NCBI GenBank assembly: GCA_030426605.1
Contig: JAUHXM010000025.1
Span: 1-32,331 of the forward strand
Source: Phycisphaerae bacterium
GTDB taxonomy: Bacteria > Planctomycetota > Phycisphaerae > Phycisphaerales > UBA1924
Direction of reading: 5' to 3'
DNA: 32,331 bases
This document shows, piece after piece, positions 15,805-24,609 of the stretch. Position 1 is the stretch's first letter. Every line of letters begins with the position of its first letter. The notes under the pieces were generated by a model. It saw only the letters and a program-made list of their open reading frames with translations. It had not been told where the DNA came from and ran no database searches. The translations under genes and the position numbers were made by a program.

Positions 15805-17946
15805 ATGGAATTGCGCAATACGCTGTGCGCCGCCGCGGTGGTCGCCGCCGCCGGCCTGACGACCGCTGCCAACGCCGACAAGCCCGAACGCCAGGGCGGG
15901 TACCTCTACCGCACGTACAACGGCGACGGGACGTACACAACCCTCGCGCCGCGCTCGACCGGGGAGTCCGTCGCCCGCCAATGGAACGAAGTGCTGCTCG
16001 ATTCGATCCGCGTGGACAAGGCCCGCCCGACGGTGCATGCGCGGAACCTCTACCACATCTCCGCCGCGATGTACGACGCGTGGGCGGCGTACGACACGGT
16101 CGCCGACCAGGTCTTCCACAGCGAGCGCCAGTCTGCCGCGGACATCGAGGCGGCGCGCCACGAGGCCATCAGCATGGCCGCCTACCGCGTGATGCTGCAC
16201 CGGTTCCAGAACTCGGTGGGCGCCGCGCAGAGCCTCCCGCTGATGCACGCGCTGATGGACACGCTCGGGTACGACAAGACGGACACGTCCGCCGTCGGCG
16301 ACACGCCCAGCGCCCTCGGCAACCGCATCGCAAACACGATCATCGCCGCCGGCACCACGGATAACTCCAACGAGCAGAACGACTACGCGAACCTCTTCTA
16401 CTCCACGGTGAATGAGCCGCTGTTCCCCGACTTCCCCGGCAACCCGGACATCTCCGACGCGAACCGGTGGCAGCCGCTCGCGATCGAGTACTACACCGAT
16501 CAGGGCGGCAACATCATCCCGCTCGGGTCGCTCACGTTCCTGAGCCCCGAGTGGGGGCACGTCGATGGGTTCGCGCTCACCGATGGCGACCTGACGATGC
16601 ACACGCGCGACGGCGAACCGTGGCCCGTCTTCCATGATCCCGGGCCGCCCCCGATGCTCGCGGGCGTGGGCGACGACTACTACAAGTGGGGCGCCGAGAT
16701 GGTCGTCCGCTGGTCCACCCACCTCGATCCCGCCGACGGCGTTGTGTTCGACATCTCGCCCAACAGCTTCGGCAACTCGATCCTGCCCGACCCCGACGAC
16801 TGGGCGTACTACTACGACTTCTCGCAGGGCGGCGACTGGGGCGCGGGGCGCGCGATCAACCCGATCACCGGGCTCCCGTACCCCGTGCAGAACGTGGCGC
16901 GCGGCGACTACACCCGCATCCTCGCCGAGTTCTGGGCCGACGGGCCGCACTCCGAGACGCCCCCGGGGCACTGGTACACCATCGCGAACTATGTCACCGA
17001 TCACCCGCTCTTCGAGCACCGCATCGGCGGCGAGGGCCCGATCGTCAGCGACCTCGAGTGGGACGTGAAGCTCTACCTCATGCTCGGCGGCGCGATGCAT
17101 GACTGTGCCATCACCGCCTGGGGCTGCAAGGGCTACTACGACTACGTCCGCCCGATCTCCGCGATCCGCCACATGTGCGACCTCGGGCAGTGCACCGACC
17201 CCGAAGGCCCGAGCTACCACGCGAACGGCATCAACCTGATCCCGGGCGTGATCGAGGTGGTCACCGCAGAGACGACCGCTGCCGGACAGCGCCACGAGCA
17301 CCTCGCCGGTGCCGAGGGCAAAATCGCGATCAAGGCGTGGCGCGGGCCCGACTTCATCGACGACCCGGACACCGACATCGCGGGCGTGGGCTGGATCCTC
17401 GCCGAGCACTGGTGGCCCTACCAGCGTCCGAGCTTCGTGACGCCACCCTTCGCGGGCTACGTGTCCGGCCACTCGACGTTCTCGCGCGGCGCCGCCGAGC
17501 TCATGACGCTCATGACCGGCAGCGAGTACTTCCCCGGCGGCGTGGGCGAGTTCTATTGCCCGCAGAACGAGTTCCTCGTCTTCGAAGAGGGCCCGTCCGA
17601 GGACGTGACGCTGCAGTGGGCAACCTACCGCGACGCGTCGGACCAGACGTCGCTGTCACGCATCTGGGGCGGCATACACCCGCCCGCCGACGACCTGCCC
17701 GGACGCCACATGGGCGTCGAGGCGGGCCCGGACGCCTACTGGCTCGCCCGCCGCTACTTCGACGGGCGCGTCACGTGCCCGGCGGACTACGACGCCAACG
17801 GCGTGCTGAACTTCGATGACATCGACGCCTTCGTCACCGGCTTCCTCTCCGCCGACCTGTACATCGCGGACTGCGACGGCAACGGCGTGATGAACTTCGA
17901 TGACATCGACTGCTTCATCGCCGCCTTCCTGGGCGGCTGCCCCTGA
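15805..17946 (+). CDS. exported vanadium-dependent haloperoxidase-like (PAP2 superfamily) protein with dockerin
   Basis: The protein has 713 residues with a signal peptide ending TTAANA. The vanadate/phosphate site residues are all in place: Lys442 and Arg449 (KGYYDYVRPI, seven apart), Ser554-Gly555-His556 (YVSGHSTFSRG), and Arg619 with His625 (SRIWGGIH, six apart). The first and last spacings match those known for fungal vanadium chloroperoxidase. The family oxidises halides with H2O2, but some members are acid phosphatases, and sequence alone does not decide between them. The dockerin (17776-17943) lacks cysteines 2 and 3 and has Phe/Phe at loop position 10. The next gene starts 30 bases on, probably in the same transcript. 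Confidence 0.9.
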   Translation: MELRNTLCAAAVVAAAGLTTAANADKPERQGGYLYRTYNGDGTYTTLAPRSTGESVARQWNEVLLDSIRVDKARPTVHARNLYHISAAMYDAWAAYDTVADQVFHSERQSAADIEAARHEAISMAAYRVMLHRFQNSVGAAQSLPLMHALMDTLGYDKTDTSAVGDTPSALGNRIANTIIAAGTTDNSNEQNDYANLFYSTVNEPLFPDFPGNPDISDANRWQPLAIEYYTDQGGNIIPLGSLTFLSPEWGHVDGFALTDGDLTMHTRDGEPWPVFHDPGPPPMLAGVGDDYYKWGAEMVVRWSTHLDPADGVVFDISPNSFGNSILPDPDDWAYYYDFSQGGDWGAGRAINPITGLPYPVQNVARGDYTRILAEFWADGPHSETPPGHWYTIANYVTDHPLFEHRIGGEGPIVSDLEWDVKLYLMLGGAMHDCAITAWGCKGYYDYVRPISAIRHMCDLGQCTDPEGPSYHANGINLIPGVIEVVTAETTAAGQRHEHLAGAEGKIAIKAWRGPDFIDDPDTDIAGVGWILAEHWWPYQRPSFVTPPFAGYVSGHSTFSRGAAELMTLMTGSEYFPGGVGEFYCPQNEFLVFEEGPSEDVTLQWATYRDASDQTSLSRIWGGIHPPADDLPGRHMGVEAGPDAYWLARRYFDGRVTCPADYDANGVLNFDDIDAFVTGFLSADLYIADCDGNGVMNFDDIDCFIAAFLGGCP

Positions 17947-17976
17947 TCCAACAGACCGAGAAGAGAAAGAGCAACC

Positions 17977-18555
17977 ATGCGTTCTGACATCTGCGCGATC
18001 TCCCTCGCGGTCGCTTCCGGTGCCGCGCTCGCCGGCATCACCTACGACGAATCGGTTGACGGCGACCTGTCCACAGACCCCAACGCCCCCACCGCGCTCG
18101 CGTTCACGCTCGGGTCGAACACGGTCTCGGGCACGGTGACGCTCTCGAACCAGCCCAGCGGCGACCGCGACTTCATCACCTTCACAGTCGGCGCTGGCGA
18201 GCGGCTTTCGGCGCTCAACCTCGTCGCCTATTCGCCCGACGACGCCGGGTTCGCCGCGTTCAACGCGGGCACGACCAGCTTCGTTCCGAGCGCCGCGACG
18301 GACGCGAACTTCCTCGCCGGCATCCTGCCCGAAGCGTCCCAGGTCGGAACGGACCTCCTGCCCGCGTTCGTCTCGAGCGCGGTCACGACGAACAGCCTGC
18401 CCAACCCCTGGCTCGGGCCGGGCGATTACGCGTTCGTGATCCAGCAGACCTCGCCGGCGCTGCAGGCCTACACCCTCGAGTTCGTGATCACGCCCGCCCC
18501 GGCGTCACTGTCGGCCCTCACGCTGGGATTCCTGGCGGTCCGCCGCCGGCGGTAA
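17977..18555 (+). CDS. exported protein with PEP-CTERM-like C-terminal sorting signal
   Basis: The protein has 192 residues with a signal peptide ending SGAALA. The body (residues 20-165) is beta-rich and resembles a pre-peptidase-type beta-sandwich (GSNTVSGTVTLSNQPSGDRD, then FITFTVGAGERLSALNLVAY). The C-terminus reads TPAPASLSALTLGFLAVRRRR: a Pro-Ala-Pro motif, a short membrane span and four arginines, the layout of planctomycete PEP-CTERM signals. Such proteins are handled by an exosortase, not visible here. It is the only complete exported protein in the window without a dockerin and lies inside the dockerin series, 30 bases behind the haloperoxidase-like gene. A terminator follows. Confidence 0.8.
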   Translation: MRSDICAISLAVASGAALAGITYDESVDGDLSTDPNAPTALAFTLGSNTVSGTVTLSNQPSGDRDFITFTVGAGERLSALNLVAYSPDDAGFAAFNAGTTSFVPSAATDANFLAGILPEASQVGTDLLPAFVSSAVTTNSLPNPWLGPGDYAFVIQQTSPALQAYTLEFVITPAPASLSALTLGFLAVRRRR

Positions 18556-18578
18556 GCGGCCACAACTGGACGGTATTT

Positions 18579-18610
18579 GATCGGAACACAGCCCGATCGG
18601 TCCCCTTTTT
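18579..18610 (+). terminator. terminator after the PEP-CTERM-like gene
   Basis: GATCGG (18579-18584) pairs with CCGATC (18593-18598), and after GGTCCCC a T5 run lies at 18606-18610. The remainder of the 183-base gap has a weak promoter candidate, TTCGAG (18633-18638), 17 bp, TAGGCT (18656-18661), and no gene. Confidence 0.5.
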
Positions 18611-18738
18611 GGCCCGTTCTTGAAAGCCCGGCTTCGAGTCGGGAACCCACGCCGGTAGGCTGCGGATGGAGGATCGCCCGCGGTTCCGCGGTGTGTCGTG
18701 TTCTCGATCTCGTGTGTGTGGTTATAGAGGGACTCCCA

Positions 18739-19962
18739 ATGCGCCATGTTCTGTTGTCGGCCGCCGCGCTCGCGGTGGGTTGTGGTTTCGTCGTCGCTGG
18801 CCCGGATCGCATCGCGATCGGCGACCCCCAAAAGAACGACTTCCGCGTGGTCTCGGACTCGGAGATCTACGTCGGCGATACCAGGTACGGCTCGTGGGCC
18901 GAGCTCGCCGAGAGCGGGCACTTCTACCAGGAGCACACCCGCTGCGCGCTGACGAAGGACCTCGCGGTTGACCAGGACCTGCGCGTCCCCTCGGACTGCT
19001 CGGCGAACCTGACCCGCGTGCTCGGCGCGTACGACCCAGCGGTCGATAAGTACCGCATCCCCGTCGTCGTTCACATCATCCACCGGACCAACGGCACGGG
19101 CGACATGCCCGACTCGCGCGTCACCTCGCAGATCGACATCCTCAACGAAGACTTCCTGGCCCTCGCCGGCACGAACGGCGCGAATGGCAACGACGCCCAG
19201 ATCGAGTTCTACCTCGCCACCGAGGACCCCCAGGGCAACCCCACGAACGGCATCACCCGCACCGCGAACAACACCTGGTTCAACGACAGCGGGACCTACT
19301 ACAACTCGCTCGCGTGGGACCCGGACCGGTACCTGAACATCTACACGAACTCCGCGTCGGGCGCGCTCGGGTACGTGCCGTTCATCCCGCAGACGAATTC
19401 GGGCGCCATCGGATCGAACGCCGACCGCGTTGTTGTGCTCTACTCCTCGTTCGGGCGCAACGCGCCGCTCGTCCCGTTCAACCAGGGACGCACCACGACA
19501 CACGAAGTCGGGCACTACCTCGGGCTTTATCACACCTTCGACGGCGGGTGCGGCACAGCCTCAAACTGCAACGGCACGGGCGACCTGATCTGCGACACCA
19601 ACCGCGAGTCCAGCCCGGTGTTTGGTTGCCCCGGCAACCCGGTCAGCTGCAGTTCGACCGACCCCAAAGACAATTACATGGACTACTCCGATGACCTGTG
19701 CATGGAGCAGTTCACCTACGAGCAGGCCAACCGCATGCGCTGCACGCTGCTCAACTACCGCACGGACCTCTACGAGGTCGTCGGCTCGGCCTGTTTCGCC
19801 GATTGCGACGGCAACGGCGCTCTGAACGTGGACGACGTGGACTGCTTCGTCGCCGCCTTCCTCGCCAGCGACCTCGCCGGTGCGGACTGCGACGGCAACG
19901 GCGCCCTGAACGTGGACGACGTGGACTGCTTCGTCGCCTCGTTCGTGGCCGGATGCCCATAA
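18739..19962 (+). CDS. exported M43-like (pappalysin-type) zinc metalloprotease with GC-type dockerin
   Basis: The protein has 407 residues with a signal peptide ending GFVVA. The zinc motif is HEVGHYLGLYH (His255, Glu256, His259, His265), the extended metzincin consensus. The Met-turn lies at NYMDYSDD (Met314), and the preceding segment has the Cys-rich GDLICDTNRES and CSSTDPKDNY stretch characteristic of M43 cytophagalysin/pappalysin peptidases. The segment YRIPVVVHIIHRTNGTGD begins the catalytic domain at about residue 108; residues 22-107 may be a prosegment. The dockerin (19792-19959) has six cysteines and the NVDDVD form in both halves, like the next gene. ATG 18739 follows AGAGGGA. Confidence 0.93.
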   Translation: MRHVLLSAAALAVGCGFVVAGPDRIAIGDPQKNDFRVVSDSEIYVGDTRYGSWAELAESGHFYQEHTRCALTKDLAVDQDLRVPSDCSANLTRVLGAYDPAVDKYRIPVVVHIIHRTNGTGDMPDSRVTSQIDILNEDFLALAGTNGANGNDAQIEFYLATEDPQGNPTNGITRTANNTWFNDSGTYYNSLAWDPDRYLNIYTNSASGALGYVPFIPQTNSGAIGSNADRVVVLYSSFGRNAPLVPFNQGRTTTHEVGHYLGLYHTFDGGCGTASNCNGTGDLICDTNRESSPVFGCPGNPVSCSSTDPKDNYMDYSDDLCMEQFTYEQANRMRCTLLNYRTDLYEVVGSACFADCDGNGALNVDDVDCFVAAFLASDLAGADCDGNGALNVDDVDCFVASFVAGCP

Positions 19963-19978
19963 TCAACCGACACCCCGA

Positions 19979-20013
19979 CGCGCCCGGGCCACCGCCCGGG
20001 CGTGCTCTTTTTT
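19979..20013 (+). terminator. intrinsic terminator between the two metalloprotease genes
   Basis: CGCCCGGG (19981-19988) and CCCGGGCG (19995-20002) form a perfect 8-bp stem with a 6-nt loop, extendable by a G-U and a C-G pair. It is followed by TGC and the run TCTTTTTT (20006-20013). This is the clearest Rho-independent terminator in the window. Confidence 0.85.
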
Positions 20014-20036
20014 CCTCTCTCACGGAGACCCGCCCG

Positions 20037-21518
20037 ATGCACACCCGCCCCCCGCACGCCCCGTTGATCGCCGCACTCGTGTTGACCGCCGGCACCGCCC
20101 TCGCCGACCCGTGCCCGCACGGGTGCTCCCACGCGGACGTCGGACTCGGCGTGCGGTCGCTCCCCTTGCCGATCGATCAGCTCCCCGGGCCGCTGCAGGA
20201 CACCCTCGCGCGGATCGCCGATCGCGCCGAGGCGGGCGACGAGATCCCGCTGATGTGCCTCGAGGCGGGCACCGACCCGAAGGTCGCCGACGCCTTCAAT
20301 GCCCACCTCATGCAGCTATGGGACGCCGGGCCAGAGCGCTACCGCCTGGACGACCGCTGGAACAACACCGTCACAAACGGGAACACCGGCCCGCTCGGGA
20401 CCCCCATCGTGCTGACCTACTCCTTCGTGCCCGACGGCACGTCCACGCCCGACGGGCCCTCCGAGCTGCACGCGTGGATGGACAGCATCTACGGCTCGAT
20501 CGACGTCTGGCAGCCCATCATCCACGAGGGCCTCAACGCCTGGAACACGACCTCGGGCGTCGTCTACGTGTGGGAGCAGAATGACGACGGCGCCTCGTTC
20601 CCGAACACCTCGGGCTCCGCCGGCAACCGCGGCGACGTCCGCATCTCCGCCGCGACGATCGACGGCAACGGCGGCGTCCTCGCGTACAACTACTTCCCCG
20701 ACACGGGCGACATGGTCATCGACGCCCACGACTCGTTCTACGAGGCGCTGAACGCCAACTCCCTCCGGCTCCGCAACGTCATCACCCACGAAGCCGGGCA
20801 CGGCATCGGGCTCTCGCACGTCGAGTCGTCCAACGCCCGCTTCCTCATGGAGCCCTTCATCGACACCAACTTTGAGGGCCCCCAGGAAGACGACACCCGC
20901 GGTGCCAACCGCGGCTACGGCGATCACCAGGAAAACGACGACTCCTTCGGCACCGCCGTCGATCTCGGCACCCTCACCGGCGGCGACTTCATCCGCTCTG
21001 ACCGCCGCTCCATCGACGACAACGGCGACGACGACTACTTCAAATTCAACACGACGGGCGACATGGACCTCGAGATCCTCCTCCGCCCGATCGGGTCCAC
21101 CTACAACGAGGGCCCGCAGGGCGGCACGCAGAGCCCGCTCGACTCGCTGCGCATCAGCAACCTGCGGTTCAGCGTCTACGACGCGTCGTTCTCCCTCATC
21201 GCGGCCGTGGACGACGAGCCGGAGGGTGTGAACGAGTCCGCCGTCGTCCCCCTCACCGGGACGGGCCCGCACTACATCCTCGTCGAGGGCGACGCCAACG
21301 GGACGCAGCGGTACCGCATGAACCTCACGTTCACGGGCGTCGCCGCGTGCTTCTCCGATTGCGACGCCAACGGCGCCCTCAACGTGGACGACGTGGACTG
21401 CTTCGTCGCGGCCTTCCTGGGGTCAGACCTTGCCGGCGCCGACTGCGACGGCAACGGGTCGCTGAACGTGGACGACGTGGACTGCTTCGTCGCCGAGTTC
21501 CTCGCCGGGTGCCCCTGA
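20037..21518 (+). CDS. exported matrixin-like (M10) zinc metalloprotease with PPC-like domain and GC-type dockerin
   Basis: The protein has 493 residues. ATG 20037 follows ACGGAGA and the signal peptide ends AGTALA. The catalytic domain (about 110-275) starts with a strand PIVLTYSFVPDG and holds HEAGHGIGLSH (His251, Glu252, His255, His261), with the Met-turn residue at FLMEP (Met271), as in matrixins. Residues 300-430 (DDSFGTAVDLGTLTGGDFI ... YYFKF-like NTTGDMDLEI ... GPHYILVEGD) resemble a bacterial pre-peptidase C-terminal beta-sandwich. The dockerin (21348-21515) has six cysteines and is nearly identical to that of the previous gene. It should degrade proteins outside the cell. Confidence 0.92.
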   Translation: MHTRPPHAPLIAALVLTAGTALADPCPHGCSHADVGLGVRSLPLPIDQLPGPLQDTLARIADRAEAGDEIPLMCLEAGTDPKVADAFNAHLMQLWDAGPERYRLDDRWNNTVTNGNTGPLGTPIVLTYSFVPDGTSTPDGPSELHAWMDSIYGSIDVWQPIIHEGLNAWNTTSGVVYVWEQNDDGASFPNTSGSAGNRGDVRISAATIDGNGGVLAYNYFPDTGDMVIDAHDSFYEALNANSLRLRNVITHEAGHGIGLSHVESSNARFLMEPFIDTNFEGPQEDDTRGANRGYGDHQENDDSFGTAVDLGTLTGGDFIRSDRRSIDDNGDDDYFKFNTTGDMDLEILLRPIGSTYNEGPQGGTQSPLDSLRISNLRFSVYDASFSLIAAVDDEPEGVNESAVVPLTGTGPHYILVEGDANGTQRYRMNLTFTGVAACFSDCDANGALNVDDVDCFVAAFLGSDLAGADCDGNGSLNVDDVDCFVAEFLAGCP

Positions 21519-21550
21519 GGACCGCCCAGGCCCGGCGGCCGATAACACGC

Positions 21551-21579
21551 TTTGTGCCCGGACCGCGCCGATGTAGGCT
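21551..21579 (+). promoter_or_regulatory. promoter giving a leaderless mRNA for the Ca-loop propeller gene
   Basis: TTTGTG (21551-21556, weak), a 17-bp spacer and TAGGCT (21574-21579). The ATG at 21586 lies six bases after the -10, and no Shine-Dalgarno precedes it. TAGGCT also occurs as the apparent -10 at 5540 and 18656. Confidence 0.45.
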
Positions 21580-21585
21580 CGTGGC

Positions 21586-23013
21586 ATGAATACCACCCGC
21601 CTGACCCGTGCCGCTCTGGGCCACGCGCTCGCGGCTGGCCTCGCCTGCCCCGCCGCCCTCGCGGCCGACACCACCCCCGAGGCGCGCGTCGCCGCCGACG
21701 CCGGCGTCGAGACGCTGCACGCCACCACCGGCGTGCGCCCGAACACCGCGACGCGGTCGGACGCCCCCGCGCGCCCCGCCGCGGCTTCCAACCTCCTCGT
21801 CGTCTTCGTCCACGACCAGTCCTCCGACGAGATCCTCCGCCTGCGCGATCTCAACGGCGACGGCGACGCCCATGACCCGGGCGAGGTCACCCTCTTCTAC
21901 GACGACTCCCCGCCCATCGCGCTGGGCATCGACAACGCCCAGGGCCTCGTCGCCCTCGGGCCCGACACCCTCCTCGCGACCGACAATTTCGACCCCGACA
22001 ACATCGTCTACATGAACGACCTCGACGCCGACGGCAGCGCCCTCGGCGCGGGCGAGGCGTCCGTCTGGTTCTCCGGGCTCCTGCCCGGCGGGTTCACCCT
22101 CACCAACCCGGCCGACCTCACGCCCCTGGGCGACGGGTCGTACCTCCTGCTCGACAACAACACCCTCGACACCGCCAATCCCGAAGCGATCTACATCCTC
22201 GAGGACCTCAACGCCGACAACGACGTGGACGACGCCGGCGAGGCCGTCCTCTTCCACGAGCTCTCGCCCGTGGGCGTCAGCGCCTCGACGACATTCGACG
22301 TCGTCCGCGACGAGTCCGGGTTCGTCTACACCCTCGACATCACGGACCCCAACCAGATCGAGTCGATCGACATCATCGATCCGACGGGCACGACGCGCAC
22401 CGAGTGGTTCGACAGCGCGGACCTGTTCAACCTCGTCGGCATCTTCCTGGGCTCGTCGTTCGAGCTCGAGTACATCCCCGACACAGACGAGATCCTGTTC
22501 GGCGCGACCAACCTGAGCAACGCCCAGCTGATCGTCGCCGCGAAGGACCGCAACGGGTCGAACACGATCGACGTCGCGTCCGAGGTCCGCCTCGTCTGGA
22601 GTGAGTCGTCGCACGCCGACGGGTTCTCCACGGGCTCGCCGCGCGACTTCCACCGCACGCCCGACGGCCGCCTCCTCTGGACCGACGCCCTTAACGACCG
22701 CATCATGCTCCACCAAGACCTCAACGGCGACGGCGACTACCAGGAGCTCGGCGAGACGACCGTCCTCTACGACAGCGCCACCGCCGGCGCGAACGGGCTG
22801 CCCACCCTCAGCCTGCCCTTGTCCGTCACCGGCGCGATCGTCTGCTTCGCCGACTGCGACGCCAACGGCGCGCTCAACGTGGACGATATCGACTGCTTCG
22901 TCGCCGCCTTCCTCGCGGGCGACCTCGCCGGCGCGGACTGCGACGGCAACGGCTCGCTGAACGTGGACGACATCGACTGCTTCGTCGCCAGCTTCCTGTC
23001 GGGCTGCCCCTGA
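21586..23013 (+). CDS. exported propeller-like protein with five DxNxDG loops and GC-type dockerin
   Basis: The protein has 475 residues with a signal peptide ending CPAALA. Five similar units recur through the body: RDLNGDGDAHDPGEVTLFYD, DLDADGSALGAGEASVWF, DLNADNDVDDAGEAVLFHE, DRNGSNTIDVASEVRLVW and DLNGDGDYQELGETTVLYD. Each is a calcium-type loop followed by a Gly-Glu turn and a strand. Strands such as GLVALGPDTLLATDN fit a six- or seven-bladed propeller. No catalytic motif is seen; calcium-stabilised binding is likely. The dockerin (22843-23010) has six cysteines, Val/Val at loop position 10. There is no Shine-Dalgarno sequence and the -10 is very close. The next gene follows after 22 bases. 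Confidence 0.82.
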   Translation: MNTTRLTRAALGHALAAGLACPAALAADTTPEARVAADAGVETLHATTGVRPNTATRSDAPARPAAASNLLVVFVHDQSSDEILRLRDLNGDGDAHDPGEVTLFYDDSPPIALGIDNAQGLVALGPDTLLATDNFDPDNIVYMNDLDADGSALGAGEASVWFSGLLPGGFTLTNPADLTPLGDGSYLLLDNNTLDTANPEAIYILEDLNADNDVDDAGEAVLFHELSPVGVSASTTFDVVRDESGFVYTLDITDPNQIESIDIIDPTGTTRTEWFDSADLFNLVGIFLGSSFELEYIPDTDEILFGATNLSNAQLIVAAKDRNGSNTIDVASEVRLVWSESSHADGFSTGSPRDFHRTPDGRLLWTDALNDRIMLHQDLNGDGDYQELGETTVLYDSATAGANGLPTLSLPLSVTGAIVCFADCDANGALNVDDIDCFVAAFLAGDLAGADCDGNGSLNVDDIDCFVASFLSGCP

Positions 23014-23035
23014 TCCACACAACCGGGAGACGACC

Positions 23036-24454
23036 ATGCACCGGACCGCATGCACCATCGTGATCGCCCTGTGCGGCGCCCCCGCGAGCGCCCAGCTCGC
23101 CGTCGAGGTCTCCGAGGACGGGCACCTGACCGCCGCCCCGGGCGTGCACGCTCCCGAGGCGCGCGCCGCACGCGGCGTCCCCCTCCCCTTCGGTGCTGCG
23201 CCCGACTGGGACTTCCAGATGCGCCGCCCTGTGGGAGGCATGCAGGTCATCGACATCAACCAGGACGGGTTCAACGACCTCGTCGTCGGGTGCTACTCCT
23301 CCAACTCCTTCCCGCCCTACCCCGACTACGAGGAGATCATCTTCCTCAACACGGGCACCGAGCTCGAAGCAACCCCGAGTTGGACCTCCGCCATCGAAAC
23401 CCACTGCGGCGACGTCCAGGTCGGCGACGTCAACGGCGACACCATCCCCGACATCGTCACCATCCACGGCGGCGTCCGCGCCGACTCCGTCCGCGTCTAC
23501 CACGGCGTCCCCAACGCCCTCCCAAGCACCTCCCCATCATGGACGAGCAGCACCACGCCCAGCGTCTGGGGAACCTCGGGCCTCCTCGTCGATCTCGACA
23601 AGGACAACGACCTCGACCTCGTGACCACCAACCAGGGGCTCTCGCCCGATCCCTTCCGCCCCATGTTCCAGTTCGAGAACCTCGGCACCGCGCTCGAGCT
23701 CAACCCCACCTGGCGCTCCCTCGACAGCGACATCCAGAACGGGCTCGACGCCGCCGACTACGACGGCGACACATGGGTTGACGTCGGCGTCGCCAAATGG
23801 GCGAACTGGGAGTCCGCCGTCTACAAGAACAACGCGGGCACCCTCGGCACCACCCCCGACTGGACCCGCGGCGAGACGGACACCGACAAGGGCGCGGCCT
23901 TCGCCGACATCAACATGGACGGCACCATGGACCTCCTCATCGGGGGCGACGACTCCACCCTCTGGTCCAACGACGGCGCGGGCAACCTCCTGCTCGAGTG
24001 GACCGCCAACCCCGGCTTCTCGGGCCCGCAGGAGGTCCACGCGTGGGACGCCGAGGGCGACGGCGACATGGACTTCTTCGAGGTCCACTTCTCCGACGGC
24101 AAGACGCACATCTACCTCAACGAATCAGGCGTCCTCTCGACGACGCCCTCGTGGACCTACGACGCCCCCGAGGTCGGCTCGGCCCTCGCCTTCGGCGACA
24201 TTAACGGCGACGGGCGCAACGACCTCGTCATCGGCTACGCCGGCGACACCTGCATCCGCGTGTTCTACGCCATCCCGATGCCTTGCTTCGCCGACTGTGA
24301 CGCCAGCGGGTCTCTGAACATCGACGACATCGACTGCTTCGTCGCGGGATTCCTGGGCAGCGACCTGGCCACCGCCGACTGTGACGGCAACGGCACGCTC
24401 AACATCGACGACATCGACTGCTTCATCGCCAGCTTCCTCGCCGGGTGCCCTTAG
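23036..24454 (+). CDS. exported FG-GAP/VCBS seven-repeat protein with GC-type dockerin
   Basis: The protein has 472 residues with a signal peptide ending APASA. Seven acidic loops mark a propeller: DINQDGFND, DVNGDTIPD, DLDKDNDLD, DYDGDTWVD, DINMDGTMD, DAEGDGDMD and DINGDGRND, most followed by LVxGx. Each blade ends with a phrase like LEATPSWTS or LSTTPSWTY, so the repeat unit is about 60 residues. This is the FG-GAP/VCBS type, expected to bind a surface ligand. The dockerin (24284-24451) has six cysteines with Ile/Ile at loop position 10. It lies 22 bases behind the previous gene with Shine-Dalgarno GGGAGA and is probably co-transcribed. Confidence 0.88.
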   Translation: MHRTACTIVIALCGAPASAQLAVEVSEDGHLTAAPGVHAPEARAARGVPLPFGAAPDWDFQMRRPVGGMQVIDINQDGFNDLVVGCYSSNSFPPYPDYEEIIFLNTGTELEATPSWTSAIETHCGDVQVGDVNGDTIPDIVTIHGGVRADSVRVYHGVPNALPSTSPSWTSSTTPSVWGTSGLLVDLDKDNDLDLVTTNQGLSPDPFRPMFQFENLGTALELNPTWRSLDSDIQNGLDAADYDGDTWVDVGVAKWANWESAVYKNNAGTLGTTPDWTRGETDTDKGAAFADINMDGTMDLLIGGDDSTLWSNDGAGNLLLEWTANPGFSGPQEVHAWDAEGDGDMDFFEVHFSDGKTHIYLNESGVLSTTPSWTYDAPEVGSALAFGDINGDGRNDLVIGYAGDTCIRVFYAIPMPCFADCDASGSLNIDDIDCFVAGFLGSDLATADCDGNGTLNIDDIDCFIASFLAGCP

Positions 24455-24500
24455 GCAATTCGCCCGGTCCCGTCAGGACGGAAGAAGCCGCGGGAGAACC

Positions 24501-24581
24501 CAGATTGCCATCTCGTGATTCCTGTACAGCAGATTCCTATTTGCATGATGTGTCACGTACTAGGGACTGAGACAGCAGATT
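24501..24581 (+). repeat. CAGATT direct repeats in the intergenic region
   Basis: ACAGCAGATT occurs twice (24526-24535, 24572-24581), and a shorter CAGATT lies at 24501-24506. The 204-base gap is visibly less GC-rich than its surroundings and holds no gene. The repeats may be protein sites for the downstream gene, or chance. Confidence 0.3.
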
Positions 24582-24609
24582 ATCGAACTCTTCGACACGA
24601 GACCAAATG

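Noticed and set aside
15175-17472. A minus-strand open frame of 765 codons opposite the subtilase and haloperoxidase-like genes, and similar long ones at 27314-29422 and 29501-31759
   Set aside because: They are antisense shadows of GC-rich coding DNA: low-complexity Arg/Asp/Val/Gly composition, no domain, no signal peptide, and they cross several well-supported plus-strand genes and their gaps.
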